Part shown: in pieces, positions 33,501 to 43,440 of the stretch
Numbering within the stretch: the first letter of the stretch is position 1
How the letters are laid out: every line of letters starts with the position of its first letter
Origin: Liolophura sinensis
Lineage: Eukaryota > Mollusca > Polyplacophora > Chitonida > Chitonidae
NCBI RefSeq assembly: GCF_032854445.1
Contig: NC_088302.1
Span: 39,190,191-39,254,190 of the forward strand
Direction of reading: 5' to 3'
Length of the DNA: 64,000 nt
Program-made: the position numbers and the translations under genes
Notes under the pieces: generated by a model
What the model saw: the letters and a program-made list of their open reading frames with translations, nothing else
What the model was told of the DNA's origin: nothing
Databases searched by the model: none

Positions 33501-36387
33501 TGTGAAAGCGCGCGCTCTTTTCATTGACAAAGAACAGGTCGGGCACCCAGACCCTGTCAATGAGCTTAACGTCCAGCTCCAGTGGCTCGGGTAGGACTGT
33601 GTTAGATTCGTAAGACAGGCGATGGTCCCGCCACAACTGCCGCAGGAAAATTGTTATCGTAAAGTCCTAGAACAGAGCGTTTTTACACAAGGGTGTGATA
33701 GTAGGAAAACGGTGATAACGGAAGTCACGATAATGTGTTTCATTTCAATGAAGCTGTGCTTTACTGATTCAAATGAACCTTAACTGCCTGATCGTGATAA
33801 CACGAAACGGCCTGAAAAATAATTTCGTTAGAAAATAAAAAATAAGCCGATGAAAAAGTTAACGTAAATTAACGCAACAGGTATATGCAAGCCAATATAT
33901 GCAAAATAGGACTCGTTCTTACATAAAGGAAGATGACAGCAGTTGAAGGTACCTGTTTTCTGCCAAATCTGTATTTTTTTCTCTTTTGTTAAATCAGCTA
34001 TGAAAATGATATTAATCTAAATTCGATGATAAACGACTGATAGTGTCTATTCCGAACATTTTGGCAAGATATCGATAAATGTAAATACAGTTTAATTTTG
34101 CTATTATTTTAGAACAGCCCAAATAATTACCTTTAACAAAATTTCCTAAAATTTAGGAAGCGATGGCATTAAAATTCTTTGAAGTTAGTTATCATTTTAA
34201 CACTAAATGGCAGAAGTACCAGGTATGGTGATATTTACTGAATAACAATAATTTGACCAATTAGCGAATATTGGCTTTTGGCCAAAAAACAAAAATAAAG
34301 ATTTATTCGGTAAGTGTATATAGTTTTATATTCTCAAGTTCAAGCATAGCTGGTAGAGCGTCCTTGGTCGGGTCACACCTAAGACCTTAAAAAAGAGGAA
34401 ACTGTAACTTCCTCGCTTGACGTTCAGCATGAAGGGGATAGCGCAACGATCAGTATAATGGCTCGGGCAGGGCTGCTTACTTGGCTTCGGTAAGTCATCA
34501 CAGTGAAGCAGCACTAGATAAAAGAGCGGTGTAAATCCGTTCCGCAACAAGGAGGCACATTACACACACTCTAAGGACTCCTTCGTCGTCATATGACTAA
34601 AAAATTGTTAAGAACGACGTTAAACCCCAAGCGCTCACTCACTCATGTATATCTGAGCCGTCGTCGCATAAGTGAAATATTCTTTAGTACGACCTAAAGC
34701 ACCAATCAAATAAATGTTCCGAGTAAAACATCAGGCTTATAATAAAGTATTATAAAATATCTCACCATGGCGGCTTCGTCGAAAGAATCAATGCTACAGA
34801 CGTAAATCTGTACCCCCACCATGGTAGGTGTGCCTAAAACAAGCGTAACGTCTATAATGTAAATAAATTAACATGCATACACGAGGTGTGGGAACAACAA
34901 TTAGACATCACATCACATGTCACAAATGTCACAAAGACCTTTCTGACGATATATACATAATACAGTACTGTGTTTATTTAACTGCCCTCATCATCAGGGG
35001 ATACATCAACATATATTGAATTTCCAACATAACTATCATGAGACCCTTGAAAATACTGGTTCGAGTTTTTCGATTTTTGAATAACGAATATCGTACTAGC
35101 ACCAGATTCGATATTCAGATCTCAAATGACCCGCTGGACGTACAAACTTCACCACCATGTTCACCATATGAACTCACACTGCCCTCAATGAGACTCTGTC
35201 TCGAATATGGTGCCAGCAACAATCAAATAAATAAATAAATCGAATAACAAAACACCCATGTCTTTCCAGCGTGTGATTCGATATTTGAACAACGAATGTG
35301 GTGGTAGCACGATATTTGATATTCGAATAACGAATGTGATGGTAGCACGATGGTCGATATTCGAATAACGAATGTGGTACGCTGACATGTACGCCATATT
35401 GCATGATGGTAGACGAAATGTCTTCAAGGAACATTAGGCACCGTAAATGGCCTCGCTTATCGTCACCAAATCACATGAACACTGAGAGGGCAAACGACAA
35501 ATTTCCTGCCAAAGCCCGGGATTGAACCCGTTATATGAAAAACCTGGACTAGACTATATACCTGTTATATCGTTTGGTAGCTCCGTAGAGTCATAGTCAA
35601 CCAACAAGGCATGAATGGTCTCTTTTCTGAAATACAGTCCCAAAATAAAACACTTTGATTCAGTAGCCACAATCGACAGGGAATCGACAATTTACCTTAC
35701 GATTCTTATCATTTACTGATGTCAATCGATCGACAACTTTTATTTTAAAGCGAGCTAAACCATAAACTGGCTTTTATAACAACACCATGAACATAAGAGA
35801 GTATAAACCATATGCTCATATCTTCAAGTATTTTCAAACGCTTATATTGTACGGTTTAAAAAGCAAAGAAAACATTAACGTGAAGTATATGTCAAAAGAA
35901 TGACCATTAAACACTGTCCAGAAAAATATTTCGTTTCATTTCATTTACTTTTTTAACCAAATAAAATGCATTTGAAACTCTAGGTTCCACGGTGGCCTCT
36001 TCTTGGCCATATTTGGGATCCGAGACATACTTCACGTTAGTGTTTTCTTTGCCTTTAAATGAATTCTGTATACTGAATGGACACCAGCTGCTGACCATAT
36101 GCCATTCTCATGTAATTAAATACTGCTTTTGTTTACGTCACCTAGAATAGGTCAGTTTGTCGTTGAATTATTTTGGTTGAATTGTTTCTTTTTGACACGA
36201 TTCACAGGTTTTTGTTGCAAAGTTGAATCGCATAAATAGGTACGTGTCTGGAACAAGAGTTGATTCGAATTTCTTTCTCGTGCAGTTACCTTGTTGAGTT
36301 GGATGCCATGACACTCCCAATGACGTCATCAATGTACACTGCGCAGACACTGATGAACAGCAGAACCCACATCCACCTTTTCGACAT
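24386..36387 (-). CDS. Complete 8-exon glycine-receptor-like Cys-loop anion channel subunit
   Basis: Ligand-gated chloride channel subunit of the Cys-loop family, expected in the plasma membrane as part of a pentamer. Exons, in coding order: 36387-36290, 35626-35562, 34833-34766, 33666-33437, 32851-32769, 32293-32168, 27298-26946, 24535-24386. All have AG/GT borders and matching phases and give 390 residues. Visible parts: signal peptide (residues 6-19), first Cys loop C161-C175 (13 residues between), second Cys pair C219-C230 (10 between, as in GlyR and GluCl), M1 from about 245, M2 with the anion-selective PAR motif at 271-273, M3 about 305-328, M4 about 369-389. The 68-nt and 83-nt exons match the classic vertebrate GlyR exon sizes. 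Residues matching the glycine site (F84, R86, S152, E180-S181-Y182, Y223, F228) favour a GlyR-like ligand; a position that is Thr in GlyR loop C is Leu here (L225). Odd points: a very short M3-M4 loop, and Leu at pore position 6'. Family call is firm; ligand is inferred. Confidence 0.93.
24868..25112 (+). mobile_element. SINE-like repeat sharing the common tail
   Basis: The head CATCGCTGGCTCAGTCATAC has an A-box-like TGGCTCAGT. The body has CGTTCTTCTCGCTCAGGCTG, and the tail is a degenerate TTAAACACTAACCAAGTAAA. An internal 29-bp CTGGTTTCCTCTCTTAATAAA duplication is present. Confidence 0.5.
25688..25915 (-). mobile_element. Degenerate SINE-like repeat
   Basis: An inverted AATTTATTTATTTACTTATC tail, a degenerate ATTTCACTCATATGAACTGA, and a body with GAGGAAACCCGAGTGCCCGT and ACCACCGACCTCAGG. 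It looks like an old SINE copy with a different body. Confidence 0.4.
26061..26240 (-). mobile_element. 5'-truncated SINE, family 2
   Basis: Tail (GTATAATTGAAATATTCTTG on minus) and body present; the tRNA-like head is missing. Lies in receptor intron 7-8 region, downstream of exon 7. Confidence 0.75.
26750..26900 (+). repeat. Dispersed repeat family copy next to receptor exon 7
   Basis: CATACATGAACAGCTATAAT, AACTGAGGTAAATTGATAAT and CTGCTCTGGTTTTACTCTCT. Ends about 50 bp from the exon-7 donor site, in the intron, antisense to the gene. Confidence 0.7.
26946..27298 (-). CDS. Cys-loop receptor exon 7 (M1-M3)
   Basis: 353 nt between TTCACAG and GTATGT. Encodes residues 225-341: loop C end (KNFTC), the pre-M1 segment, M1 ([19 protein letters not shown]), the selectivity motif PAR and the M2 pore, and M3 ([17 protein letters not shown]). 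Pore position 6' is Leu279 where most GlyR alpha subunits have Thr; 9' Leu282 is kept. Confidence 0.96.
27690..27772 (-). mobile_element. SINE family 2 tail fragment
   Basis: Inverted tail only: TTTGATTGGTGTTTCACGCC then AAAAATATTTCACTTATACC on plus. Lies in receptor intron 6, upstream of exon 7. Confidence 0.65.
29101..29367. mobile_element. Long-armed palindromic (foldback) element in receptor intron 7
   Basis: Arms 29101-29212 and 29256-29367 are reverse complements at roughly 80% or more over about 112 bp. For example TTCACACAGATGTTGGTGAG on the left is matched by the complement of CTCGCCGACATCTGTGTGAA on the right. The spacer is about 43 bp. No ORF. Likely a foldback transposon or palindromic MITE; transcripts would form a long hairpin. 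Confidence 0.8.
29706..30122 (+). CDS. Unrecognised 138-codon ORF in receptor intron 7, opposite strand
   Basis: Open frame of 138 codons inside the largest intron of the receptor gene, on the other strand. From 29841 it is preceded by a plausible acceptor (TTTGTTTTGCAG), after which the frame reads [24 protein letters not shown] and [20 protein letters not shown], an alternating pattern that looks protein-like. No family was recognised. It could be a terminal exon of a nested gene, a retroposed fragment, or a chance ORF. Confidence 0.3.
   Translation: MEQAFCCALHSAVSPSHRFGYLTHTALMYQCGNISYNCRRVCFADRVIKTILFELDGGCAVGSKVYYIRLIDKTRTDKTPTMSKCTRKSFQNRSLQIDCVLHNRQIGITKFDDRSVSCAEVIYYRTLGRTAVPEPGSS
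30310..30525 (+). repeat. Dispersed repeat family copy with flanking duplication
   Basis: ATGAACAGCTAAAATAAAAT, CTAAATTGACAAGAGCCCGT and TTACTCTGGTTTTACTCTCT. The block ACAGCCATCCAAGTAAGGTT occurs on both sides, at 30310 and 30487. Confidence 0.65.
32168..32293 (-). CDS. Cys-loop receptor exon 6 (loops B-C)
   Basis: 126 nt between TTCCCAG and GTGAGT. Encodes residues 183-223, from [11 protein letters not shown] to EDCSKNY. C219, first Cys of the second disulphide, and Y223 of loop C lie here. Phase 1 at both ends. Confidence 0.93.
32769..32851 (-). CDS. Cys-loop receptor exon 5 (Cys loop, 83 nt)
   Basis: 83 nt between CCACAG and GTGAGT, the conserved size for this exon in the family. Encodes the signature disulphide loop C161[14 protein letters not shown]175 and the start of loop B (VES). 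Tyr182 is split across the following intron. Confidence 0.95.
32865..33260. repeat. Degenerate (ATTG/ATTC)n simple repeat
   Basis: Stretches of GATTGATTG and CATTCATTCATTCATT with many substitutions, in receptor intron 4. The 96-codon ORF here is low-complexity noise. Confidence 0.8.
33437..33666 (-). CDS. Cys-loop receptor exon 4 (loops D, A, E)
   Basis: 230 nt between CTAG and GTAATC. Residues 78-153 contain loop D ([12 protein letters not shown], with F84 and R86 at the GlyR F63/R65 positions), the [13 protein letters not shown] block of the A loop, and [17 protein letters not shown] (loop E, with NGT glycosylation site). Strongly diagnostic of anion-channel Cys-loop subunits. Confidence 0.95.
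34347..34646 (+). mobile_element. tRNA-derived SINE, family 1
   Basis: Plus-strand copy starting in the A-box region (ATAGCTGGTAGAGCG), with the shared body (CACACCTAAGACCTTAAAA) and the tail CGTCATATGACTAAAAAATT ... GTTAAACCCCAAGCGCTCAC. The B box is damaged. It lies in receptor intron 3. Confidence 0.75.
34646..34716 (+). mobile_element. SINE family 2 tail fragment
   Basis: Tail-only copy directly behind the family-1 SINE: CGCATAAGTGAAATATTCTT followed by a degenerate TAAAGCACCAATCAAATAAA. Confidence 0.7.
34766..34833 (-). CDS. Cys-loop receptor exon 3 (68 nt)
   Basis: 68 nt between TTTTAG and GTGAG, exactly the size of the corresponding GlyR exon. Encodes residues 56-77 including [18 protein letters not shown], the first beta strands of the extracellular domain. 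Phase 1 in, phase 0 out. Confidence 0.9.
35060..35385. repeat. Interrupted tandem repeat, about 38-bp unit
   Basis: GATATTCGAATAACGAATGT + GGTGGTAGCACGAT in three copies at 35275-35385, with a diverged relative at 35065-35125; a SINE tail remnant sits between. In receptor intron 2. Confidence 0.75.
35199..35242 (+). mobile_element. SINE tail remnant
   Basis: GCAACAATCAAATAAATAAATAAATC end of a SINE-like tail; too short to place in a family. Confidence 0.4.
35562..35626 (-). CDS. Cys-loop receptor exon 2
   Basis: 65 nt between TTTCAG and GTATAT. Encodes residues 34-54 plus the first base of Gly55, starting [19 protein letters not shown], the usual pre-strand region of the ligand-binding domain. 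Its phase (2 in, 1 out) fits both neighbours. Confidence 0.85.
36290..36387 (-). CDS. Cys-loop receptor exon 1 (signal peptide)
   Basis: Start codon at 36387-36385 with A at -3. Encodes residues 1-32 plus two bases of codon 33: a short basic start, a hydrophobic core ([14 protein letters not shown]) and the mature N-terminus with an NST glycosylation site at N30. Donor AAG|GTAACT. The phase-2 end joins the next exon to give Arg33. Residue similarity is low here, as usual for signal peptides; the call rests on the phase match and position. Confidence 0.8.
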
Positions 36388-37368
36388 ACTTCACACTGAG
36401 CACACCTAGATGTCACTTGTTACGACTTCTCGAGGTACGCACCTGCAGATCGAAAGAATACGCTCACAGGTAAATATATACACTGCCGAAGAAAATTTAA
36501 AAAAACCGAGCACGCGTTTGAACATTTTTTCATCCAGCAAATCCCTATAACATGTAACGGGGAACCGTCTAAAGCACTTTGGGTCAAATCTCTATTGTGT
36601 ATTGTACATTCCCGTGTTTGCGATGACGATTTTATAGGCAAAATGGTAACGCAATAATCATATATCACAAGAGAACAATGGCCTATCCGACAAGCACCCC
36701 AATAACCAATACCACAGCACTGAGAGCATTGGCAAAAAAGCATAACGACAATTCACTCGACCGCACGATCGACCGAATATCAACTTCCCAGTCTTGACGC
36801 CTTCACAATCGAAAACTAGTCCAAGCTACTGGCAGTCCCGACGTCGTAAAACTCTGAATGTATGAAGCGAGAGAGAGATTGTGTGCATTTAGTATTTTAG
36901 AGTTTAGTTAACAAGTTTTAGTTTATCTATTAATAACTTTATTTATTCATAGCTTTATTTATTAATAACTTTATTAGTTAAAGATTTTAACTATTAAAGA
37001 GTTTGTTTAATTAGCACGGGTATATCACAACATGAAGAAAATAAGTGATGCATGATGCAAAATTCCTCAAGTCTTAAGTAATAACTCCCCTCCCCCCTTA
37101 AATTCACCCTTACAACCAGCTTTGTTCGGCTAAACTGGTGTTAAATTCTGTTGTTCCCGAACTACATTCTTATATAGTAAAGACGTGAGGGTTATGTGAA
37201 AACAGAGCTGAGAAATCCGTGGGCTGTTATTCTGACATTGATGATTGATGATGGAAAACGGCTAACTTACTTTACCTTCTGTTTACACTTGTGAATCTGA
37301 AGTACAGACTTTTTGGATATGAGGCATGTGCTCGAGAAACCATGGAATATCGGTAGGCCTACTCAGCT

Positions 37369-38945
37369 ATGACTGGCCACGCATTCTACACAGGACAACA
37401 GGATACCAATACTCACCTGTGACTGACCACGCATTTTACACAGGACAACAGGATACCAATACTCACCTGTGATTGACCACGCATTTTACACAGGACAACA
37501 GGATACCAATACTCACCTGTGATTGACCACGCATTCTACACAGGACAACAGGATACCAATACTCACCTGTGATTGACCACGCATTTTACACAGGACAACA
37601 GGATACCAATACTCACCTGTGACTGACCACGCATTTTACACAGGACAACAGGATACCAATACTCACCTGTGATTGACCACGCATTCTACACAGGACAACA
37701 CGATACCAATACTCACCTGTGATTGACCACGCATTTTACACAGGACAACAGGGTACCAATACTCACCTGTGACTGACCACGCATTTTACACAGGACAACA
37801 GGATACCAATACTCACCTGTGATTGACCACGCATTCTACACAGGACAACAGGATACCAATACTCACCCTGTGACTGGCCACGCATTCTACACAGGACAAC
37901 AGGATACCAATACTCACCTGTGATTGACCACACATTTTACACAGACAACAGGATACCGGTACTCACCTGTAATTGACCATGCAATTTACACAAACAACAG
38001 GATACCGGTACTCACCTGTAATTGACCATGCAATTTACACAAACAACAGGATACCAGTACTCACCTTTGACTGACCACGCATTTGAAACAGACAACAGGA
38101 TACCAGTACTCACCTTTGACTGACCACGCATTTGAAACAGACAACAGGATACCAGTACGCACCTGCGATTGATCACGCATTTGAAACAGACAACAATATA
38201 CCAATACTCACCTGTGACTGACGACGCATTTGAAACAGACAACAGGATACCAATATTCACCTGTGACTGACCACGCATTTTACACAAACAACAGGATACC
38301 AATACTCACCTTTGACTGACCACGCATTTGAAACAGACAACAGGATACCAGTACTCACCTTTGACTGACCAAGCATTTCACACAAACAACAGGATACCAA
38401 TACTCACCCTGTGACTGATCTCGCATTCTACACAGACAACAGGATACCAATACTCACCTGTGACTGACCACGCATTTTACACGGACAACGGGATGCGAAT
38501 ACTCACCTGTGATTGACCACGCATTTTAAGCAGACAACAGGATACCAATACTCACCTGTGATTGACCACACATTTTACACAGACAACGGGATACCAATAC
38601 TCACCCTGTGACTGACCACGCATTTTAAGCAGACAACAGGATACCAATACTCACCTGTGATTGACCACGCATTTTAAGCAGACAACAGGATACCAATACT
38701 CACCTGTGATTGACCACGCATTTTAAGCAGACAACAGGATACCAATACTCACCTGTGATTGACCACGTATTTTAAGCAGACAACAGGATACCAATACTCA
38801 CCTGTGATTGACCACACATTTTACACAGACAACAGGATACCAATACTCACCTGTGATTGACCACGCATTTTAAGCAGACAACAGGATACCAATACTCACC
38901 TGTGATTGACCACACATTTTACACAGACAACAGGATACTCAACCG
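37369..38945. repeat. 1.6 kb minisatellite, 50-bp unit, upstream of the receptor gene
   Basis: About 31 copies of ACTCACCTGTGATTGACCAC + GCATTTTACACAGGACAACA + GGATACCAAT. The first third is nearly homogeneous; later copies have variants (TTTAAGCAGAC, TTTGAAACAGAC). On the minus strand each unit contains CACAGGTGAGTATT, which is the full CAG|GTGAGT 5' splice-site consensus. Confidence 0.95.
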
Positions 38946-41502
38946 TGACTGAGAAAGGAGGACACGAATTCGAAATAAATGTCTTGTCTGATGGTCTACA
39001 TTGTATTTTTATAATGTCATTACCAGTGACCGTTGGTGTCTAGCATTGCCTTTAGAAATGTTATGCTTATGAAAACTAGTCGGTGTGGATTTAATCAAAG
39101 TACTCAAGCAATAACCTGTAAAACTTTAAAATCTTTAAAACTGAAGAGAGTAACATTCCTGGCAAAAGCGAATGAGAAAGCTCTTTTAAGAGCAGCGAAA
39201 TGGATTCAACAATCTTTTCTGATTAGCTCTAATATTGGGACAATATAAGCATAGTGAATAATTGATTTTGGCAATCCAAAAAGATTTTGTGCAAAATGTC
39301 ACATGACACCTTTCAATTCTCTGTCTACCGCATACCTAACGACTATTGTAATACCACGAGAATAACGCCACTCTTACTCTATGTATAATTTATCCTTTTC
39401 CATGGAGGCTTTACAAAGCTGTGATTTTTATAGTCTTACCTTCAAGCAAAAAAATCCTCTCTATGCGATAGGAAGCTTGAATTAAGGGTAACGGTACACT
39501 TGGCGAATAGTTACAATTCGATGTGCTTCACAGAACGGGCACCTGCCACCGTGTTAGGTCCTGTTAGTATATGCATCTATAATTGGACAGTCTAGCCTTC
39601 AGTAGTCCATCCACAACTATGACCAGGGCTGAGGAAACATCTGCTGATGTTTATCTTTGTTTGTGAAGTGTGTCGGACCTGAGATATCCCCAGGCAGTTT
39701 TCAGGGAGCACATAACTCATCAGCTATATCAGCAGAGAGTCTGGCAGCGTGAGGAAATAAAGCCTAAAAGACTGGCAATGGGTCAATACTAGCCTATGCT
39801 GGTGATACTGTCTTATAGTGTTCCCATAATATGTGTCTGAACGTAACATCGACTAGAATAACATGGATTAATTCTGTTTTTTTTTTTTTATTTATTCATG
39901 TTGATTTCCAGCACAGAATATCTTTTTACAAAATCAGTTCAAATGCATAGTTCTGTATGTGCGATATGAACATGTATTGTATAAGATTAAAGGAAAAAGA
40001 AATATCCCCGCAATCATGGCTTTTGGCGTAATGAATAAGTAATCAAAAGAATGGTTGCAGGCTACAGTCTGTCTCTACACTCACCCTGTTTAATCAAGAT
40101 TCGTCCTATCTCTACAGTCATCCTGTTTAATCAAGATGAGCATCAGTAACCGCGAGTAGTGCAAGTGTACGAGTTCTACAGGTGCTTGTTATTGCGCAAT
40201 ATGTGCTTTACATTTCCTCTAGTTAAGTACCTGACAAAATTGCTTTTGAATGCCGAAATATTATAATAGATCTACTCGATAAAAAAGCAGGATAAATCTC
40301 CAACTGAGAACGTCCACCAAGTTGCAAGTTGCACATCAGCAAGCTGCAATTTTATCTGTCTAGTATTTTTGTCCGTTTCATCCCATCTCTTCCCTTGTGG
40401 TATAAACGATAAATCTCATATATGATGTTATGAAGAACAAATAGCCCAAACTCAGCGAACATAAGGCTGTAACGGCAAGCCGGCGCTGGTGATTGTTCGG
40501 GGTTTTTGTGTGGAGTTTTTACTGAGCAGCAATCAATGCACTACAGAGTGACAAAACATGGCATCTCAACCATTCAGTGCTACGTTAATCCTCAAGCATC
40601 CATTCTCAACCATTCGATACTGAGTGCACGAAGTCTGTAGATAACATACCCTATTTCTTCTAATTTTGGGACACCTGGTCTGCTCATTTTAGCTAGTATG
40701 TATGTAATTGTAGCAGGAATATTTAGTTTCTTTCCTCTCATGAACAAAATATCTTTAGTTTTCCAAAAAGTTGGTGAAGAAATGTAATATTCTACTTTCA
40801 ACATTAGTAATATCCGTCCCAAAAATTACAAGAATTAACAGCTTTGTACTGCATGGTGCGGTATTTTGGTCGGAGAGCGGATAAAAAGGTTAACAGATGA
40901 TATTTGGTGAACAAGGGAAAGAACAATTTTCCAAAATTCCTTTAAAAAGGAAATGTTATTAAACATAAGAAAAGTCATAAGGTAATGAGCTCACCTAACA
41001 ACAGATTAGACATGCCCATGGCACGGACACTGTAGAGCCACCAGTTTACTTCCTCCCGATGTACATGTTGTATGCTTGTAATTTGTAGTCCTCATACACC
41101 ACAACAGCACCCCACTAACTCCATGGTTCAGAGCAGATATTTCTGTCCAGCGAAGCATTTTTCCAGCAAGTCTCAGCTACAGCTCTCTAGTTGTTTGCGG
41201 CCGAGTGAAGTGTTCTTGGATGGGCTCCAAAATGACAAATATAACCGCAATTGTTGTCTTTTTTTATAGCCTGCTCTGCATCAATGAAATATTTCTTGGA
41301 TCATTTCTTTTAAGCGGCTTTCGCACCAAAGCTATCCGTGTATAGATTATTGTTGAAGCTGTCAATGTACAATTACGACCCGTGCGAGACGTCGCTATAA
41401 TTTGATCAATTTCCATTCATATAGATTAACGCCTGGTATAGAGTTCCTTCTTCACTACTGTGGGCAATTGTATGCTCACATGCACGTGTCATTATTTTTT
41501 TT
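38946..41502. other. Intergenic, no gene seen
   Basis: The short ORFs at 39033-39248 and 40592-40822 have no recognisable domain and no splice context. A poly-T run lies at 39880. Confidence 0.45.
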
Positions 41503-41907
41503 TTGCTGGAACTAGCTTTATCCCATTTGCAAACATCTTTGCAAATAACAAGATCGGAAGCACAAATTACACATCTGAATGACTCGAAAAATGCTGGTAA
41601 CTGTCTATTTTCGAAGAATGTACTATGTTATACCACAGAGGATCAGGATGGTTTAACATTACTAACCATAAGCAATCACAGCTCGAGGGACCTTGTTGAC
41701 GACGACACATCATGGGTGGATTACACAGTCTTCACAATCGCTGATGAAGACCACATCCCCAATTATTGTGGCTTTCAAGTCTTTGAGTCACACGTGACCA
41801 AGTCCGTCAAAATTAGCCAAAACTCAGTGGTTTATTTCGGGCGCCCCGGTTTCCGAGATCCACTAACTAAAGTCCTGCAGCAAATGAACAGTTTACAAAT
41901 TACTTAG
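41503..41907 (+). CDS. Unrecognised ORF just upstream of the LINE RT
   Basis: 134-codon open frame with ordinary protein composition (for example LTLLTISNHSSRDLVDDDTS and VDYTVFTIADEDHIPNY). It overlaps the start of the decayed reverse-transcriptase region in another frame. It may be an upstream part of the same retroelement or DNA into which the element inserted; no domain was recognised. Confidence 0.25.
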   Translation: MLELALSHLQTSLQITRSEAQITHLNDSKNAGNCLFSKNVLCYTTEDQDGLTLLTISNHSSRDLVDDDTSWVDYTVFTIADEDHIPNYCGFQVFESHVTKSVKISQNSVVYFGRPGFRDPLTKVLQQMNSLQIT

Positions 41908-43440
41908 GTGAACGGTTTGCCGGTAATTTTTCATTCCCATATGTGACACCAAGTAATGTTGCTTCTGTTATCTCGGACCTCAAGTCCTCAGCCTCTGCAG
42001 GTATCGATCGAAACTTTTCTCCGATTACATTTCTACCCCTCTGTCGCATATCAACTTATCCTACGCATCAGGCAAAGTTCCTGACTGCATGAATATTGCT
42101 TAAGGGTCGCCTGTATACAAAACAGGAGAGGTTAATTTACCGGAAAACTACCGACCTATGTCTGTACTTACTTCCCTGCTGCAGTAAAATGCATGAGAAA
42201 ATGACTTCAAATGCAGCTGTATAGACATGCAGAATATGACATGATTTATAAAAACCAGCATGAGCAAATCGCTCGACATCTCTGGCTGCTTGTTCAATTA
42301 GCGACCGCCATGGAGAACAAACTGTATAGTATGGTCAAATTTCTTGACAATTCCAAGGCATTTGATACAGTAAATCCTGCCATACTTTTGCGTAACTTTG
42401 AATATTATGGTTTTAGAGGTAAAAGTAACTCTTGGTTTAGAATTTATTTATATAATAGAAGTCAGTGTGCGACATTTTCAGACAGGTTGTCATCAAGTGA
42501 ATCTGTACACTGTGGAGTTCCAGAACTCTCTATTTTGAAATCTCTTTTGTTCCTATTTTATATCACCGAGATTCTCATGTATCAACCCTTCTCCATTTCC
42601 TGTTTCATTTGCTGATTATACCAGCATAGTTTACTTCTCTCAAAACATAAATGATCTCTGAAATACTAGGTCTAGTTAATTTGGAAAACTTGGTTCTGTT
42701 CCAATTGTCTAGTATCTTTAAAAATTACAAAAACAAAAAATCTTCTTATAACCCCTCTCACTAAACAGAAAGTAAATTTACCACCCTTTCTTAAAATATG
42801 TGACACTTAAATAGAAAGATTATATAAGTTAAAATTTCTTACAATGGTCTTTAATTCCAATTTTAACTGAACTTCCCACATTAAATATATTAGTGGAAAG
42901 GTATCCAGAAATCTGGGGTTGATAAACATTCTGTTAACAGGAAAATATTGTTTATTTTATATCTCTTATATATCCTTATCCTTATATATCCTTATAGGGA
43001 AAGGTGCCGCAATACATATCGAACTTATCTCATACCCTTGCAGATTCTGCAGAAACGCGCTATTCGAACTATCACTCATTCAAAAAGAAATTACCACACG
43101 CTCCTTCTGTTCCGTCAGCTGTGTAACCTACACCTACGAGAGCTCAACATCCTGTCTGTATCACTCCTAGTACACAAGTTTTTTTTTATCATCCCGAACT
43201 TATTCCTCCCAGCTTCGAAACTTTAAACAACCTGCTACCCTTCACTATGTGACCAAAGCAACGCCAATGGATTATAATAGGCCAGAACAGAATAGAACGA
43301 ACTTAATGTACTTCTCATTAAAAACAATATGCTGTCGAGAATGGAATAAACTACCCATCACCCTTCGTGGTATAAATTCCACGTCTCGTAAATAAATCTA
43401 GTCTTAAATTACATCTCAATGAACAGCTTAATTGAGGCGC
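41880..43440 (+). pseudogene. Decayed non-LTR retrotransposon (LINE) reverse transcriptase
   Basis: Pieces of a LINE RT in several frames, with stops and shifts. In order: a NVASVISDLKSSASAGID block (usual '..LKSSKSAGxDG'), PENYRPMSVLTSLLQ (motif 1), KFLDNSKAFDTVNPAILLRN (normally LDFSKAFDTV), a CGVPELSILKSLLFLFYI region (normally CGVPQGSILGPLLF), the thumb-like LQILQKRAIRTITHS, and a terminal CREWNKLPITLRGINS (normally LWNSLP..IR). The type is CR1/jockey-like; clade not assigned. It has lost the catalytic context and cannot be active. Confidence 0.8.

Noticed and set aside
36420-36743. 107-codon Cys-rich ORF just upstream of the receptor start
   Set aside because: Cys-rich by chance, no signal peptide or pattern; more likely 5' UTR or promoter DNA.
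37369-38945. The 50-bp array as a CRISPR array
   Set aside because: The units are continuous and without unique spacers, and the window is an animal genome.
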